This document shows positions 34,071 to 44,998 of a stretch of 64,000 nucleotides of DNA, in pieces. A model generated the notes under the pieces. It was not told the origin of the DNA, did no database searches, and saw only the letters and a list, made by a program, of their open reading frames with translations. Both the position numbers and the translations under genes were made by a program. Origin of the DNA: Microbaculum sp051390635 (lineage in GTDB: Bacteria; Pseudomonadota; Alphaproteobacteria; Rhizobiales; Tepidamorphaceae); NCBI RefSeq assembly GCF_051390635.1, contig NZ_JBPODT010000001.1, forward strand, positions 124,001 through 188,000. The letters are read 5' to 3'. Numbering within the stretch: the stretch's first letter is position 1; each line of letters begins with the position of its first letter.

Positions 34071-35414
34071 GTGCAATCCGATTTGCTGACCCCGCTCTTC
34101 GCCTCCGCCGATATGCAGGCCGTGCTCTCGGACCGCGAACGCGTTCGCGCCATGCTTGCCTTCGAGGCGGCGCTGGCGGCAAGCGAGGCGGCCGCCGGCC
34201 TGATCCCTGCAGACGCGGCCAGCGCGATAGAAGGCGCCTGCGCCAGCTTCGAACCGGACATCGAAGCGATCGGCGAAGCGACCCGGCGCGCCGGCAACCC
34301 TGCGATCCCCTTCGTCAAGGCGCTGACCGCACACTGCACCGAACCGGGCCGCGGCTGGGTCCACTGGGGCGCCACCAGCCAGGACGTCATCGACACCGCG
34401 AACGCCCTTGTGTTCGGCCGGGCGATGGCGCTGATCGATAGGGAAACGGTTGCGCTCGGCGACGCCCTCGCCGCCCGGGCCGAGGCCCATCGCTCCACGG
34501 TCATGCCCGGCCGCACGCTGCTGCAACCGGCATTGCCAATTACATTCGGATTCAAGCTTGCCGGCTGGCTCGCCATGCTGATGCGCTGTCGGACCGCCAT
34601 CAAGACCGCCGCCGACCAGGGGCTTGTCCTGCAGTTCGGCGGCGCGGTCGGCACCCTCGCGGCGATCGGGAGCAAGGCCGCCATTGTGCGCGAAGACCTC
34701 GGGCGTCGGCTCGATCTGCCGGTTCCAGACATCGCCTGGCACACCGCCCGCGACGGCTCCGCCCGGATCGGCACGGAACTCGCCATCCTCACCGAGGCGC
34801 TCGCCAAGATCGCCGGCGATATCGCCTTGCTGATGCAGGCCGAGGTCGGCGAGGCGGCAGAACCGGCCGGCCCCGGCCGCGGAGGCTCCTCGACCATGCC
34901 GCAGAAGCGCAATCCGGTGGCCGCGCCCGCCGTGCGCGCCAATGCAATGCGGGCGAGCGGCCTCGCCTCCGCCCTCCTCTCGGCCATGCCCCAGGAGCAC
35001 GAGCGCGGCGCCGGCGGTTGGCACGCGGAATGGACCATCCTGCCGGATCTGTTCGAAATCGCCGCCGGCGCGCTCGGCCACGTCGCCGAGACGATCGCCG
35101 ATCTCGAGGTCCGCCCGGAGCGCATGCGCGCCAACCTCGATATCGGCAACGGCACGCTGATGTCGGAGGCGCTGATGATGGCGCTGGCGCCGACGCTCGG
35201 CCGGCACGAGGCCCATCACGTCGTCGAGACCGCCGCCAGGCGCGCCATCGCAGAGGATCGCCGTCTTGCGGAAATCTGCCGGGAAACCGGCGAAATCGTC
35301 GACGGCCTGGGTTTGGAGGGGATCGAAACCGCCCTTGATCCGTCCACCTATCTCGGAATCTCCGAAGCGACGGTCGATACGATCGTCGCGCGCTGGAAGG
35401 CAATACGAAACTGA
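34071..35414 (+). CDS. pcaB: 3-carboxy-cis,cis-muconate cycloisomerase
   Basis: 447 residues from GTG 34071, where the sequence reads as PcaB proteins usually begin (QSDLLTPLFASADM). The upstream in-frame ATG at 33945 would add 42 unlikely residues and overlap the coxG promoter; no clear ribosome-binding site is seen for either. Fumarase/aspartase fold: HWGATSQDVIDTA near 100-112 and the signature GGSSTMPQKRNP near 274-285. Catalyses lactone formation in protocatechuate degradation. The pcaGH dioxygenase genes are not in the window. Confidence 0.9.
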   Translation: MQSDLLTPLFASADMQAVLSDRERVRAMLAFEAALAASEAAAGLIPADAASAIEGACASFEPDIEAIGEATRRAGNPAIPFVKALTAHCTEPGRGWVHWGATSQDVIDTANALVFGRAMALIDRETVALGDALAARAEAHRSTVMPGRTLLQPALPITFGFKLAGWLAMLMRCRTAIKTAADQGLVLQFGGAVGTLAAIGSKAAIVREDLGRRLDLPVPDIAWHTARDGSARIGTELAILTEALAKIAGDIALLMQAEVGEAAEPAGPGRGGSSTMPQKRNPVAAPAVRANAMRASGLASALLSAMPQEHERGAGGWHAEWTILPDLFEIAAGALGHVAETIADLEVRPERMRANLDIGNGTLMSEALMMALAPTLGRHEAHHVVETAARRAIAEDRRLAEICRETGEIVDGLGLEGIETALDPSTYLGISEATVDTIVARWKAIRN

Positions 35415-35430
35415 CGAAGGGAGTCCGGCC

Positions 35431-36210
35431 ATGCCCGAGACCGCCGCGAACGGGGCAATCATCCATTACGACATCTCCGGCCGCCCGGACGGGCCGTGGC
35501 TGGTGTTCTCGAACTCGCTGGGCACCGATCTGCGGATGTGGGATGCGCAGACCGCCGCGCTCGGCCGCGATTTCCGGGTTCTGCGCTATGACACCCGCGG
35601 CCACGGGCAATCGGACGCGCCGTCGGGCGACTACAGCTTCGACGACCTCGGCCGCGACGCCCTCGCGGTGATGGATGCCGCCGGCGTCGACAAGGCTTGT
35701 TTCTGCGGGCTTTCGATGGGCGGGGTCACCGGGATGTGGCTCGGCGTGAACGCGCCCGAGCGCTTCGAGAAGCTGGTCCTCTGCAACACCGGCGCCAAGA
35801 TCGGCGACACCGAAACATGGCAGCAGCGCATCGACACGGTGCTTTCCACCGGCATGGCCCCGCTTGCCGAGGCGGTCGTCGACCGTTGGTTCACCAAGCG
35901 GTTCCAGAACGAGCAGCCGGCCGCCGTCGACCGCATCCGCGCGATGATCAAGGCGACACCGGCCGCCGGCTACGCCGGATGCTGCGCCGCCCTGCGCGAT
36001 ATCGACCTGCGCGAGGCGATCGCGGCAATCGATCTGCCGACGCTGGTCGTCGCCGGCCGGCACGACCCCTCGACGCCGGTCGCCAACGCCGAGGAGATCC
36101 GGGCCGCGATCAAGGGATCGCGACTCGTCGTGCTGGACGCCGCCCACCTGTCCAACATCGAGCAGGAAGCCGAATTCAGCGAAACCGTCTCGACCTTTCT
36201 GAAGGCCTGA
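35431..36210 (+). CDS. pcaD: 3-oxoadipate enol-lactonase
   Basis: 259 residues, alpha/beta hydrolase. Nucleophile Ser in CGLSMGG (near 93), Asp in GRHDPSTP (near 212), His in DAAHLSN (near 239), oxyanion region NSLGTDLRMW (near 29). Hydrolyses beta-ketoadipate enol-lactone. It starts at ATG 35431, 16 nt after pcaB, with GAAGGGAG upstream, and precedes pcaC by 5 nt. Confidence 0.93.
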   Translation: MPETAANGAIIHYDISGRPDGPWLVFSNSLGTDLRMWDAQTAALGRDFRVLRYDTRGHGQSDAPSGDYSFDDLGRDALAVMDAAGVDKACFCGLSMGGVTGMWLGVNAPERFEKLVLCNTGAKIGDTETWQQRIDTVLSTGMAPLAEAVVDRWFTKRFQNEQPAAVDRIRAMIKATPAAGYAGCCAALRDIDLREAIAAIDLPTLVVAGRHDPSTPVANAEEIRAAIKGSRLVVLDAAHLSNIEQEAEFSETVSTFLKA

Positions 36211-36215
36211 CAGCG

Positions 36216-36605
36216 ATGGATGACAAGACCCGCCACACGAACGGCATGACCAACCGCCGCGCCGTGCTCGGCGACGCCCACGTCGACCGTGCCGTCGCCC
36301 GCACCAGCGACATCGACCGGGATTTCCAGGACCTGATCACCCGCTATGCCTGGGGCGAGATCTGGGAGCGTCCCGGGCTCGACCGGCGCACCCGCAGCCT
36401 GCTGACCATCGTCATGCTGCTCGCCCTTGGCCATCACGAGGAGCTGAAGATGCACCTGCGCGCCTCCGTGAACTGCGGCGTGCCGCGCGAGGATGTGGTC
36501 GAGGCGCTCCTGCAATCGGCGATCTACTGCGGCGTGCCCGCGGCAAACGCCGCCTTCAAGGCCGCCAAGGAAGTCTTTGCCGAAATGGACGCATCCGGCT
36601 CATGA
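36216..36605 (+). CDS. pcaC: 4-carboxymuconolactone decarboxylase
   Basis: 129 residues, the usual length of a stand-alone PcaC. CMD-fold blocks: YAWGEIWERPGLDRRTRSLL (near 44-63), ALGHHEELKMHLRA (near 70-83, with the conserved E...H pair) and ALLQSAIYCGVPAANAAF (near 96-113). Produces beta-ketoadipate enol-lactone for PcaD. Start ATG 36216, 5 nt after pcaD. Confidence 0.93.
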   Translation: MDDKTRHTNGMTNRRAVLGDAHVDRAVARTSDIDRDFQDLITRYAWGEIWERPGLDRRTRSLLTIVMLLALGHHEELKMHLRASVNCGVPREDVVEALLQSAIYCGVPAANAAFKAAKEVFAEMDASGS

Positions 36606-36695
36606 AACGCCGCAAACGGTCGCAAGCCCGCATCCCGTGAATGCTATTGGCGAAGTGGCGGTCATCCGGCCGCGACACAAGACGAGGAGTTTGCG

Positions 36696-37070
36696 ATGGC
36701 CCGCAGGAAGGCGTCCAAACCATCGACCACCGCGGACCGGGTGAAGAGCGCACGCGAAGCCGCGGGCCTTTCGACGGCTCAGGTGGCACGCCGTCTCGGG
36801 GTCACCACCCGCACCCTCGCCTCCTGGGAAAACGGCCGCAGCGCCCCGCGGGCCAACCGCTTGTTTATGCTGGCCGGTGTCCTCGACGTCACGCCGACCT
36901 GGCTGATCGGCGGTGAAGGCACCGTCCCACCGGGCGGCCGCCACGAGATCGCGCTTCTGAAGGGCGAGCTCAAGCGGCTGCGCAGCCACCACGACGAGAT
37001 GGGCCGCCTGATCGAGCGGATCGAATCCAGCCTGGACACGCTGGCGCAGAAAATCGACCCCGACAGCTAG
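36696..37070 (+). CDS. XRE-family DNA-binding protein
   Basis: 124 residues. Helix-turn-helix from about 15 to 68 (AAGLSTAQVARRLGVTTRTLASW), then a coiled-coil-like C-terminus (LKGELKRLRSHHDEMGRLIERIES) likely for dimerisation. The basic N-terminal 12 residues (ARRKASK) are disordered. It starts at ATG 36696 after GAGGAG. It sits between the pca and TRAP genes and could regulate either; neither link is shown. 243 nt of non-coding DNA follow. Confidence 0.88.
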   Translation: MARRKASKPSTTADRVKSAREAAGLSTAQVARRLGVTTRTLASWENGRSAPRANRLFMLAGVLDVTPTWLIGGEGTVPPGGRHEIALLKGELKRLRSHHDEMGRLIERIESSLDTLAQKIDPDS

Positions 37071-37313
37071 ATCGACCTCGACAGCGAGCGGTATCGGCAG
37101 CCCCTTTTGGGTCATTCCGATGCAAAAACAGGGCCTTTTTGCCGCCTGCATTGTCCGTAATTCGAACAAATGATCGGTTTCCGCCCAAATTCCGGTGGGT
37201 GAGCCTCCGTGTCGCTTGCGGTGGTTGGCCCCGCCAACTAGCCTTCCCGTCAGGAAATCGTCGCCCCCGCAGCGTCCCGCGCGGATGTTCGACGATTGAT
37301 TTGGGAGGACATC

Positions 37314-38345
37314 ATGAAACGTGCTGTTTTCGCCATCGCGGCCGCCGTCGCGATGATGACCGCGCCGGCCCTGCCGGCTTCGGCCGCCGACGTCGTGCTG
37401 AAGATCCACCAGTTCCTGCCGGCAGCGGCGCCGGTGCCGAAGAACTTTATTGTTCCCTGGGCCGAGAAGCTCAAGGAGGAGTCCAACGGCCGCATCGATT
37501 ATGAGTTCTATCCGTCCATGCAGCTCGGCGGCTCTCCGCCCGCCCTCTACGATCAGGTGCGCGACGGCGTCGCCGACGTGATCTGGACCCTGCCCGGCTA
37601 CACCCCCGGCCGCTTCCCCGGAACCGAGGCTTTCGAGCTGCCGTTCATGCCGACGAGCGCCGAAGCCACGTCGCAGGCCGCCTGGGACTACTACGAGAAG
37701 TACCTGAAGGACGAATTCAAGGACGTCCATGTCATCGCCGTCCATACCCACGGCCCCGGCCTGATCCACGCCAAGGGCGACGGCGTCCAAACGCTCGAGG
37801 ATCTGAAGGGCATGAAGCTGCGCGGCCCCACCCGCATGGTCAACAAGCTCATCGAGAACCTCGGCGCCACACCCGTCGGCATGCCGGTTCCCGCGGTTCC
37901 CGAGGCCCTCTCCAAGGGCGTCATCGACGGCACCGTGATCCCGTGGGAGGTGACCGCGCCGCTCAAGGTAGCCGAGCTCGTCGACACCCACACCTCGTTC
38001 GCCGGCGATCGCGGCTTCTACACGAGCTTCTTCGTTTTCGCGATGAACAAGGACACCTATGACAACCTGCCGGACGACCTGAAGAAGATCGTCGACGCCA
38101 ACTCGGGCCGCGAGGCGTCCAAGTGGGTCGGCCGCGTCATGGACGAAGGCGACGCGCCGGGCCTGAAGATCGCCACCGAGCGCGGCAACAAGATGATCGA
38201 GCTCGACGAGGCCGAGGTCGCCCGCTGGAAGGAAGCCTCCCAGCCGGTCGTCGAAGGCTGGATCGCCGAGATGAACGAAAAGGGCTATGACGGCCAGACG
38301 ATGTACGACGACGCCAAGGCGCTGATCGAGAAGTACAGCAACTGA
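37314..38345 (+). CDS. dctP: TRAP transporter substrate-binding protein
   Basis: 343 residues. Signal peptide of about 24 residues (AIAAAVAMMTAPALPASA) and then the DctP-type fold: FLPAAAPVPKNFIVPWAEKL (near 36-55), LGGSPPALYDQVRDGVADV (near 68-86), GLKMKLRGP-like LKGMKLRGPTRMVNKL (near 162-177) with the Arg that contacts the substrate carboxylate. Periplasmic capture of an organic acid. Starts at ATG 37314 after GGGAGG. An 8-bp hairpin (38365-38385) follows, likely to keep its message above that of the permease genes. Confidence 0.93.
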   Translation: MKRAVFAIAAAVAMMTAPALPASAADVVLKIHQFLPAAAPVPKNFIVPWAEKLKEESNGRIDYEFYPSMQLGGSPPALYDQVRDGVADVIWTLPGYTPGRFPGTEAFELPFMPTSAEATSQAAWDYYEKYLKDEFKDVHVIAVHTHGPGLIHAKGDGVQTLEDLKGMKLRGPTRMVNKLIENLGATPVGMPVPAVPEALSKGVIDGTVIPWEVTAPLKVAELVDTHTSFAGDRGFYTSFFVFAMNKDTYDNLPDDLKKIVDANSGREASKWVGRVMDEGDAPGLKIATERGNKMIELDEAEVARWKEASQPVVEGWIAEMNEKGYDGQTMYDDAKALIEKYSN

Positions 38346-38364
38346 CGATCCGGATCGATTAATC

Positions 38365-38385
38365 CCGCCGTTCGCGAAACGGCGG
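38365..38385 (+). terminator. Hairpin between dctP and dctQ (attenuator or mRNA stabiliser)
   Basis: CCGCCGTT, CGCGA, AACGGCGG: perfect 8-bp stem, five-base loop, no T-run. Placed 20 nt after the dctP stop, where binding-protein operons often have a hairpin that protects the upstream message. Function inferred. Confidence 0.5.
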
Positions 38386-38459
38386 CGTAGACTACTGCGG
38401 GGACTACGACGGGGCGGGCCGACAGCTCGCCCCGATCGCTCGGTGGGGAAAACGGCATT

Positions 38460-39035
38460 ATGGCGAGGGACGCGGAATCCATACCCGGTCTGGCGCCGGG
38501 GCTCGAAGCCGGTGTCGGGCGGATCGTCAGAGCGATTACAGCAACGCTGGCCCTGCTTGGAGGCCTCCTGCTGCTGGCGCTGGTGGTCATGACGGTGGTC
38601 AGCATCACCGGCCGCGCCCTGGTCGGCGTCTTCGATTTCTTCCCCTTCGACCGATTGGGACCCGTTCCGGGCGATTTCGAGCTGGTCTCGGCCGGCTGCG
38701 CCGTTGCCGTATCCGCCTTCCTGCCCTGGTGCCAGCTCAACCGGGGTCACGTCACGGTCGATGTATTCCTGACCCGGCTGGGAGACCGTACCAAGGCGGC
38801 GCTGACCCTTGTCGGCAACGTGCTGATGACCGGCGCCGCCGTCCTGATCGCGTGGCGCCTGCAGCTCGGCCTCGTCGACAAGCTCAGCTACAACGAAACG
38901 ACGATGATCCTGCAGATGCCGGTCTGGTACGGCTATGCCGGGGCCGCCGTCGGCCTGTGGGTCTTCGCGGCAACGTCGCTCTACACCGTGTGGCGTTCGA
39001 TCAACGAGGTCGCCGCCGGCCGCGAGGACCGGTAG
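38460..39035 (+). CDS. dctQ: TRAP transporter small permease
   Basis: 191 residues, four hydrophobic helices (about 28-50, 76-95, 110-130, 155-175) with the cytosol-facing charged N-terminus of about 20 residues. DctQ signature FELVSAGCAVAVSAFLPWCQLNRGHVTVDVF split over 69-99. It forms the membrane complex with DctM. Start ATG 38460 preceded by GGTGGGGAAA; 13 nt before dctM. Confidence 0.88.
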   Translation: MARDAESIPGLAPGLEAGVGRIVRAITATLALLGGLLLLALVVMTVVSITGRALVGVFDFFPFDRLGPVPGDFELVSAGCAVAVSAFLPWCQLNRGHVTVDVFLTRLGDRTKAALTLVGNVLMTGAAVLIAWRLQLGLVDKLSYNETTMILQMPVWYGYAGAAVGLWVFAATSLYTVWRSINEVAAGREDR

Positions 39036-39048
39036 GGGAAGAGCGCCG

Positions 39049-40371
39049 ATGGACCGCTTCGAAATCGCCATGATATCGATCCCCATCCTGCTGGGGATGA
39101 TCTTCCTGCGCGTGCCGATCGGGCTGGCCATGCTGCTGTGCGGCGTCGGCGGCACCGCGATCGTCACGGAGCGATGGGTTCCGATACTCGCGAGCCTGAA
39201 GTCCCTGACCTACGACGTATTCTCCGGCCACAGCCTGTCGATCATCCCGCTGTTCCTGCTGATGGGCCAGTTCGCCACCAAGGGCGGCATGTCGCAATCC
39301 CTGTTCAAGGCGGCGGCCGCCTTCCTCGGGCACCGCCGCGGGGGCATCGCCATGGCCGGCATCGGCGCCTGCGCCGGATTCGGAGCCATCTGCGGCTCGT
39401 CGCTGGCCACCGCCGCAACCATGTCGCAGGTCGCGCTGCCGGAAATGCGCCGCTACGGCTATTCGGGCGCCCTGTCCACCGGCTCGCTGGCCGCCGGCGG
39501 GACGCTCGGCATCCTGATCCCGCCGTCGATCGTGCTGGTGATCTACGCGATCCTCGCCGAGCAGAACATCATCACGATGTTCATCGCCGCGGTCGTTCCG
39601 GGCATCATGGCCGCGGTCGGCTTCATGATCGTTGTCGCGATCTACGTGCGCCTCGATCCCACGGCCGCCACGATTCGCGAACGGGTGGGACTGCGCGGCC
39701 GTATCGCCGCAATCATAGACGTCTGGCCGGTGGCGCTGATCTTCCTGCTCGTTATCGGCGGGATCTACGTCGGCTGGTTCACGCCGACCGAGGCGGCCGC
39801 GGTGGGCGCCGCCGGCACCGGCCTGCTGGCGCTTCGCTCCGGCGAGCTTGACTGGAAGGGCCTCAAGGACTGCCTGCTCGCCACCGCGACATCGACGGCG
39901 ATGATCTATTTCATCATCTTCGGCGCCCAGGTCTACAACACCTTCCTGGCGTTCGCGCAGTTGCCCCAGACCACGGCGGAATGGGTCGCAGCGGCCGGTT
40001 TCAGCCCATGGGTCGTGCTGGTCCTGATCCTTCTCGCCTATCTGGTTTTCGGCTGCGTCATGGATTCCCTGTCCATGATCCTGCTCACGGTCCCGATCTT
40101 CTTCCCCCTGATCATGACCCTGGACTTCGGCATGAGCCCCGAAGAGACCGCCATCTGGTTCGGCATCCTGGTCCTGATCACCGTCGAACTGGGGCTTGTA
40201 ACGCCCCCGGTGGGGATGAATATCTTCATTATCAATTCGTTGGCGCCGGATATTCCCCTGACGCAGACCTATCGCGGCGTCGTTCCGTTCCTAATTGCCG
40301 AGGTGATCCGTATCGCCCTGCTTGCGATTGTTCCCGCGATCATTCTGTTCCTGCCGCGGATGCTGGGTTGA
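39049..40371 (+). CDS. dctM: TRAP transporter large permease
   Basis: 440 residues, 11-12 hydrophobic segments. DctM motifs: LRVPIGLAMLLCGVGGTAI near 19-37, SIIPLFLLMGQFATKGG near 63-79, FGAICGSSLATAATM near 112, GTLGILIPPSIVLVIYAI near 153-170, and VTPPVGMNIFIIN near 384. Uses the Na+ or proton gradient to drive uptake of an organic acid. It starts at ATG 39049 with GGGGAAGAG upstream. Linked with pca genes, uptake of an aromatic acid or its catabolite is plausible but unproved. Confidence 0.93.
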   Translation: MDRFEIAMISIPILLGMIFLRVPIGLAMLLCGVGGTAIVTERWVPILASLKSLTYDVFSGHSLSIIPLFLLMGQFATKGGMSQSLFKAAAAFLGHRRGGIAMAGIGACAGFGAICGSSLATAATMSQVALPEMRRYGYSGALSTGSLAAGGTLGILIPPSIVLVIYAILAEQNIITMFIAAVVPGIMAAVGFMIVVAIYVRLDPTAATIRERVGLRGRIAAIIDVWPVALIFLLVIGGIYVGWFTPTEAAAVGAAGTGLLALRSGELDWKGLKDCLLATATSTAMIYFIIFGAQVYNTFLAFAQLPQTTAEWVAAAGFSPWVVLVLILLAYLVFGCVMDSLSMILLTVPIFFPLIMTLDFGMSPEETAIWFGILVLITVELGLVTPPVGMNIFIINSLAPDIPLTQTYRGVVPFLIAEVIRIALLAIVPAIILFLPRMLG

Positions 40372-40508
40372 ATTTCGCGAACCGTGTCCGTTGCGCGATT
40401 GTCACCTACCCGCAGCCTTGATAAGAGGGAACACTGTCTACGGACGGGCAGAACTCACGTGAGCGCACAAACAATCAGCGCAACGTACCAAGGGGGGTTC
40501 GAACCAGC

Positions 40509-41444
40509 ATGGAGTACTTTCTCCAGCAGCTGATCAACGGGTTGACCCTGGGCTCGATCTACGGGCTCATCGCGATCGGCTACACGATGGTCTACGGGAT
40601 CATCGGAATGATCAATTTCGCCCACGGCGACATCTTCATGATCGGCGCGTTCATCGCGCTGATCTTCATCATCCTGCTCGGCGTCACCGCCGGCAGTTCG
40701 TTCCTGCTTCTGCTCTTCGCGCTGCTGCTCGTCCTGATGATCGCCATGGCGCTGACCGCCGCCTACGGCTGGACCGTGGAACGCCTCGCCTACCGGCCGC
40801 TGCGCACCTCGTTCCGCCTGGCGCCGCTGATCACCGCGATCGGCATGTCGATCGTGCTGCAGAATTACGTGCAGGTCGTCCAGGGCGCGCGCGTGAAGCC
40901 GCTGCAGCCGCTGATTTCCGGCAACTTCACGATCATGGAAAAGGTTTCCCCGGAGGGCAACTTCGCCGTCAACCTGTCCTATATCCAGATCCTGATCGTG
41001 GTGACGACCCTCATTCTTATGGTCGCCTTCTCGCTGATCATCGCCAAGACTTCGCTCGGTCGCGCGCAGCGCGCCTGCGAGCAGGACCGCAAGATGGCCG
41101 CCCTGATCGGCGTCAACGTCGACCGCACCATCTCGCTGACCTTCGTCATGGGCGCGGCGCTCGCCGCCGTCGCCGGCATGATGTACCTGCTCTACTACGG
41201 CGTCATCGACTTCTATATCGGCTTCGTCGCCGGCGTTAAGGCGTTCACCGCCGCCGTGCTCGGCGGCATCGGCTCGCTGCCGGGCGCGATGCTGGGCGGG
41301 CTTCTCATCGGCCTGATCGAGACCTTCTGGTCCGCCTATTTCTCGATTGAATACAAGGATGTGGCGGCCTTCTCCATCCTCGCGATCGTGCTGATCTTCC
41401 TTCCCTCTGGCATCCTCGGCAAGCCGGAAGTGGAGAAGGTATGA
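40509..41444 (+). CDS. livH: Branched-chain amino acid ABC transporter permease LivH
   Basis: 311 residues with about eight hydrophobic segments. LivH motifs: GLTLGSIYGLIAIGYTMVYG (near 10-29), GMINFAHGDIFMIGAF (near 33-48), QDRKMAALIGVNVDRTI (near 193-209), GGIGSLPGAMLGG (near 255-267). It starts at ATG 40509 after AAGGGGGG. The stop overlaps livM as ATGA. Confidence 0.94.
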   Translation: MEYFLQQLINGLTLGSIYGLIAIGYTMVYGIIGMINFAHGDIFMIGAFIALIFIILLGVTAGSSFLLLLFALLLVLMIAMALTAAYGWTVERLAYRPLRTSFRLAPLITAIGMSIVLQNYVQVVQGARVKPLQPLISGNFTIMEKVSPEGNFAVNLSYIQILIVVTTLILMVAFSLIIAKTSLGRAQRACEQDRKMAALIGVNVDRTISLTFVMGAALAAVAGMMYLLYYGVIDFYIGFVAGVKAFTAAVLGGIGSLPGAMLGGLLIGLIETFWSAYFSIEYKDVAAFSILAIVLIFLPSGILGKPEVEKV

Positions 41445-42810
41445 CGACGGTATCTTCGCCGCCCCGCGAGCGCGGCATAGCCGACTCCGTCAAGGACGCG
41501 GGGCTTGCCGCCTTCGTCGCCCTCGCGCTTGCCGTGCCGATCATGGGCCTCCGCACGACCGTCGAGCCCGGCGGCAGCGGCCTCGTCATCGTCACCGACT
41601 GGCCGCTCGTGATCGGCGCCGTCGCCGTCGTGTTCGTTGGCCGCCTGCTGCTCGACCTGTTCGTCTGGCGCAAGATCGTCCGGATCCCGATCGGCGACAA
41701 ATGGTTCCGCCGCCCCGGCGGACGGCCTCTTGCCCGGCACGCCGAACGCCTGGGCAGCGTCTTCGGCCCGGCCCTGCTCGCCGCCGCGATCGTGCTCCCG
41801 TTCCTGCCGATGTCCGATCGCTACGTGATGGACATGTCCATCCTTGTCCTCACCTACGTGATGCTCGGCTGGGGCCTGAACATCGTCGTCGGGCTGGCCG
41901 GCCTGCTCGATCTCGGCTACGTCGCCTTCTACGCGGTCGGCGCCTATTCCTACGCCCTCCTCGCCCACTACTTCGACCTCGGTTTCTGGATCTGTCTCCC
42001 GCTCGCCGGCATCCTCGCCGCGTTCTGGGGCATCATTCTCGGCTTCCCGGTCCTGCGGCTGCGCGGCGACTATCTCGCCATCGTCACGCTCGCCTTCGGC
42101 GAGATCATCCGCGTCGTGCTGCTCAACTGGTACGAGTTCACCAACGGCCCGGACGGAATTTCCGGCATTCCGCGGCCGTCCTTCTTCGGCCTGGACTTTA
42201 CCCGCGGCGACGACGGCTTCGCTGCCTTCTTCGGGCTCGACTACAGCCCGATGCACCGCATCATCTTCCTCTACTACCTGATCCTGATCCTCGCGCTGAT
42301 CACCAACTTCGTCACGCTCCGGCTGCGACGACTGCCGGTCGGACGGGCCTGGGAGGCCCTGCGCGAGGACGAGATCGCCTGCCGCTCGCTCGGCATCAAC
42401 ACCACCAGTACGAAACTGACCGCCTTTGCCACAGGTGCCATGTTCGGCGGCTTCGCCGGATCGTTCTTCGCCACCCGGCAGGGTTTCATCAGCCCGGAAT
42501 CCTTCACCTTCATCGAATCCGCGCTGATCCTGGCAATCGTCGTGCTCGGCGGCCTGGGCAGCCAGATCGGCGTCGTCATCGCCGCGGTCGTCATGATCGG
42601 CGGTCTCGAGGTGCTGCGCGAGCTGAGTTTCCTGAAGGCGATCTTCGGCGAGAACTTCGACCCGACGAACTACCGCATGCTGATCTTCGGGCTCGCCATG
42701 GTGGTCATCATGGTGTGGAGACCGCGCGGGCTGATATCGACGCGGCAACCCTCCATTTCGCTTGGCGAGCGTAAGGCGATCTCCGGCGACTATGTTGGCG
42801 AGGGTCACGG

Positions 42811-42814
<4 letters not shown>
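41441..42814 (+). CDS. livM: Branched-chain amino acid ABC transporter permease LivM
   Basis: 457 residues, the long LivM form with an N-terminal extension of about 110 residues that holds two hydrophobic segments. Typical blocks GLAGLLDLGYVAFYAVGAYSY (near 150-169), EDEIACRSLGINTTSTKL (near 308-325), GGFAGSFFATRQGFISPESF (near 336-355) and VVLGGLGSQIGV (near 367). ATGA overlaps at both ends with livH and livG show tight coupling. Confidence 0.94.
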
Positions 42815-44504
<1,690 letters not shown>

Positions 44505-44514
44505 GGAGCGGACA

Positions 44515-44874
44515 ATGGGCATTCTCTGGGAAGGTTCGTTCGGTGTTTTCCTCCTTATGACCGTATTCCTAGGCGGTGGCGCTGCATGGTTGTCGGGACG
44601 CGCGATCGCCCTCACCTGGCGTCCCGTCGCGCAGATCGTCCTTTACATGATCCTGCTCACTGCCGCGGTTCGTTTTCTGTACTTCTCCCTGTTCCAGGAA
44701 ACGCTGCTGTCGCTCTATTACTACCTTGTTAATCTGGCGATTCTCCTCGCGATCGCCGTGCTTGGATTTCGCGTAACGCGCGCACGCCAGATGGTCACCC
44801 AGTATCGCTGGCTGTATGAGCGAGCCGGTTTCTTGGGGTGGAAGAAGCGGCCCGGCGTAACGGACGCCGTTTGA
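44515..44874 (+). CDS. DUF6867 membrane protein of the liv operon
   Basis: 119 residues with three hydrophobic helices (about 8-30, 38-60, 66-86) and a basic C-terminal tail (RARQMVTQYRWLYERAGFLGWKK split near 88-111). It matches the DUF6867 family that accompanies liv transporters in Rhizobiales; function unknown. It starts at ATG 44515 after GAGGAGCGG, 10 nt from livF. An accessory subunit of the permease is the simplest guess. Confidence 0.8.
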   Translation: MGILWEGSFGVFLLMTVFLGGGAAWLSGRAIALTWRPVAQIVLYMILLTAAVRFLYFSLFQETLLSLYYYLVNLAILLAIAVLGFRVTRARQMVTQYRWLYERAGFLGWKKRPGVTDAV

Positions 44875-44998
44875 TCACGCTGCGGCACTCGAACCGTGGT
44901 TTTTGCTTTTGATCCGTGTAATAAAAACCTTAACCGGGCCTCGTCCCGGACAAACCGAAGGGTCGAATGCGGCCCGAATTCCGAGAGGGAGTAACCTG

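Noticed and set aside
36600..39167. Minus-strand open frame of 855 codons
   Set aside because: It is the antisense shadow of the XRE, dctP and dctQ genes in high-GC DNA; it has no start signal or recognisable domain and spans several genes.
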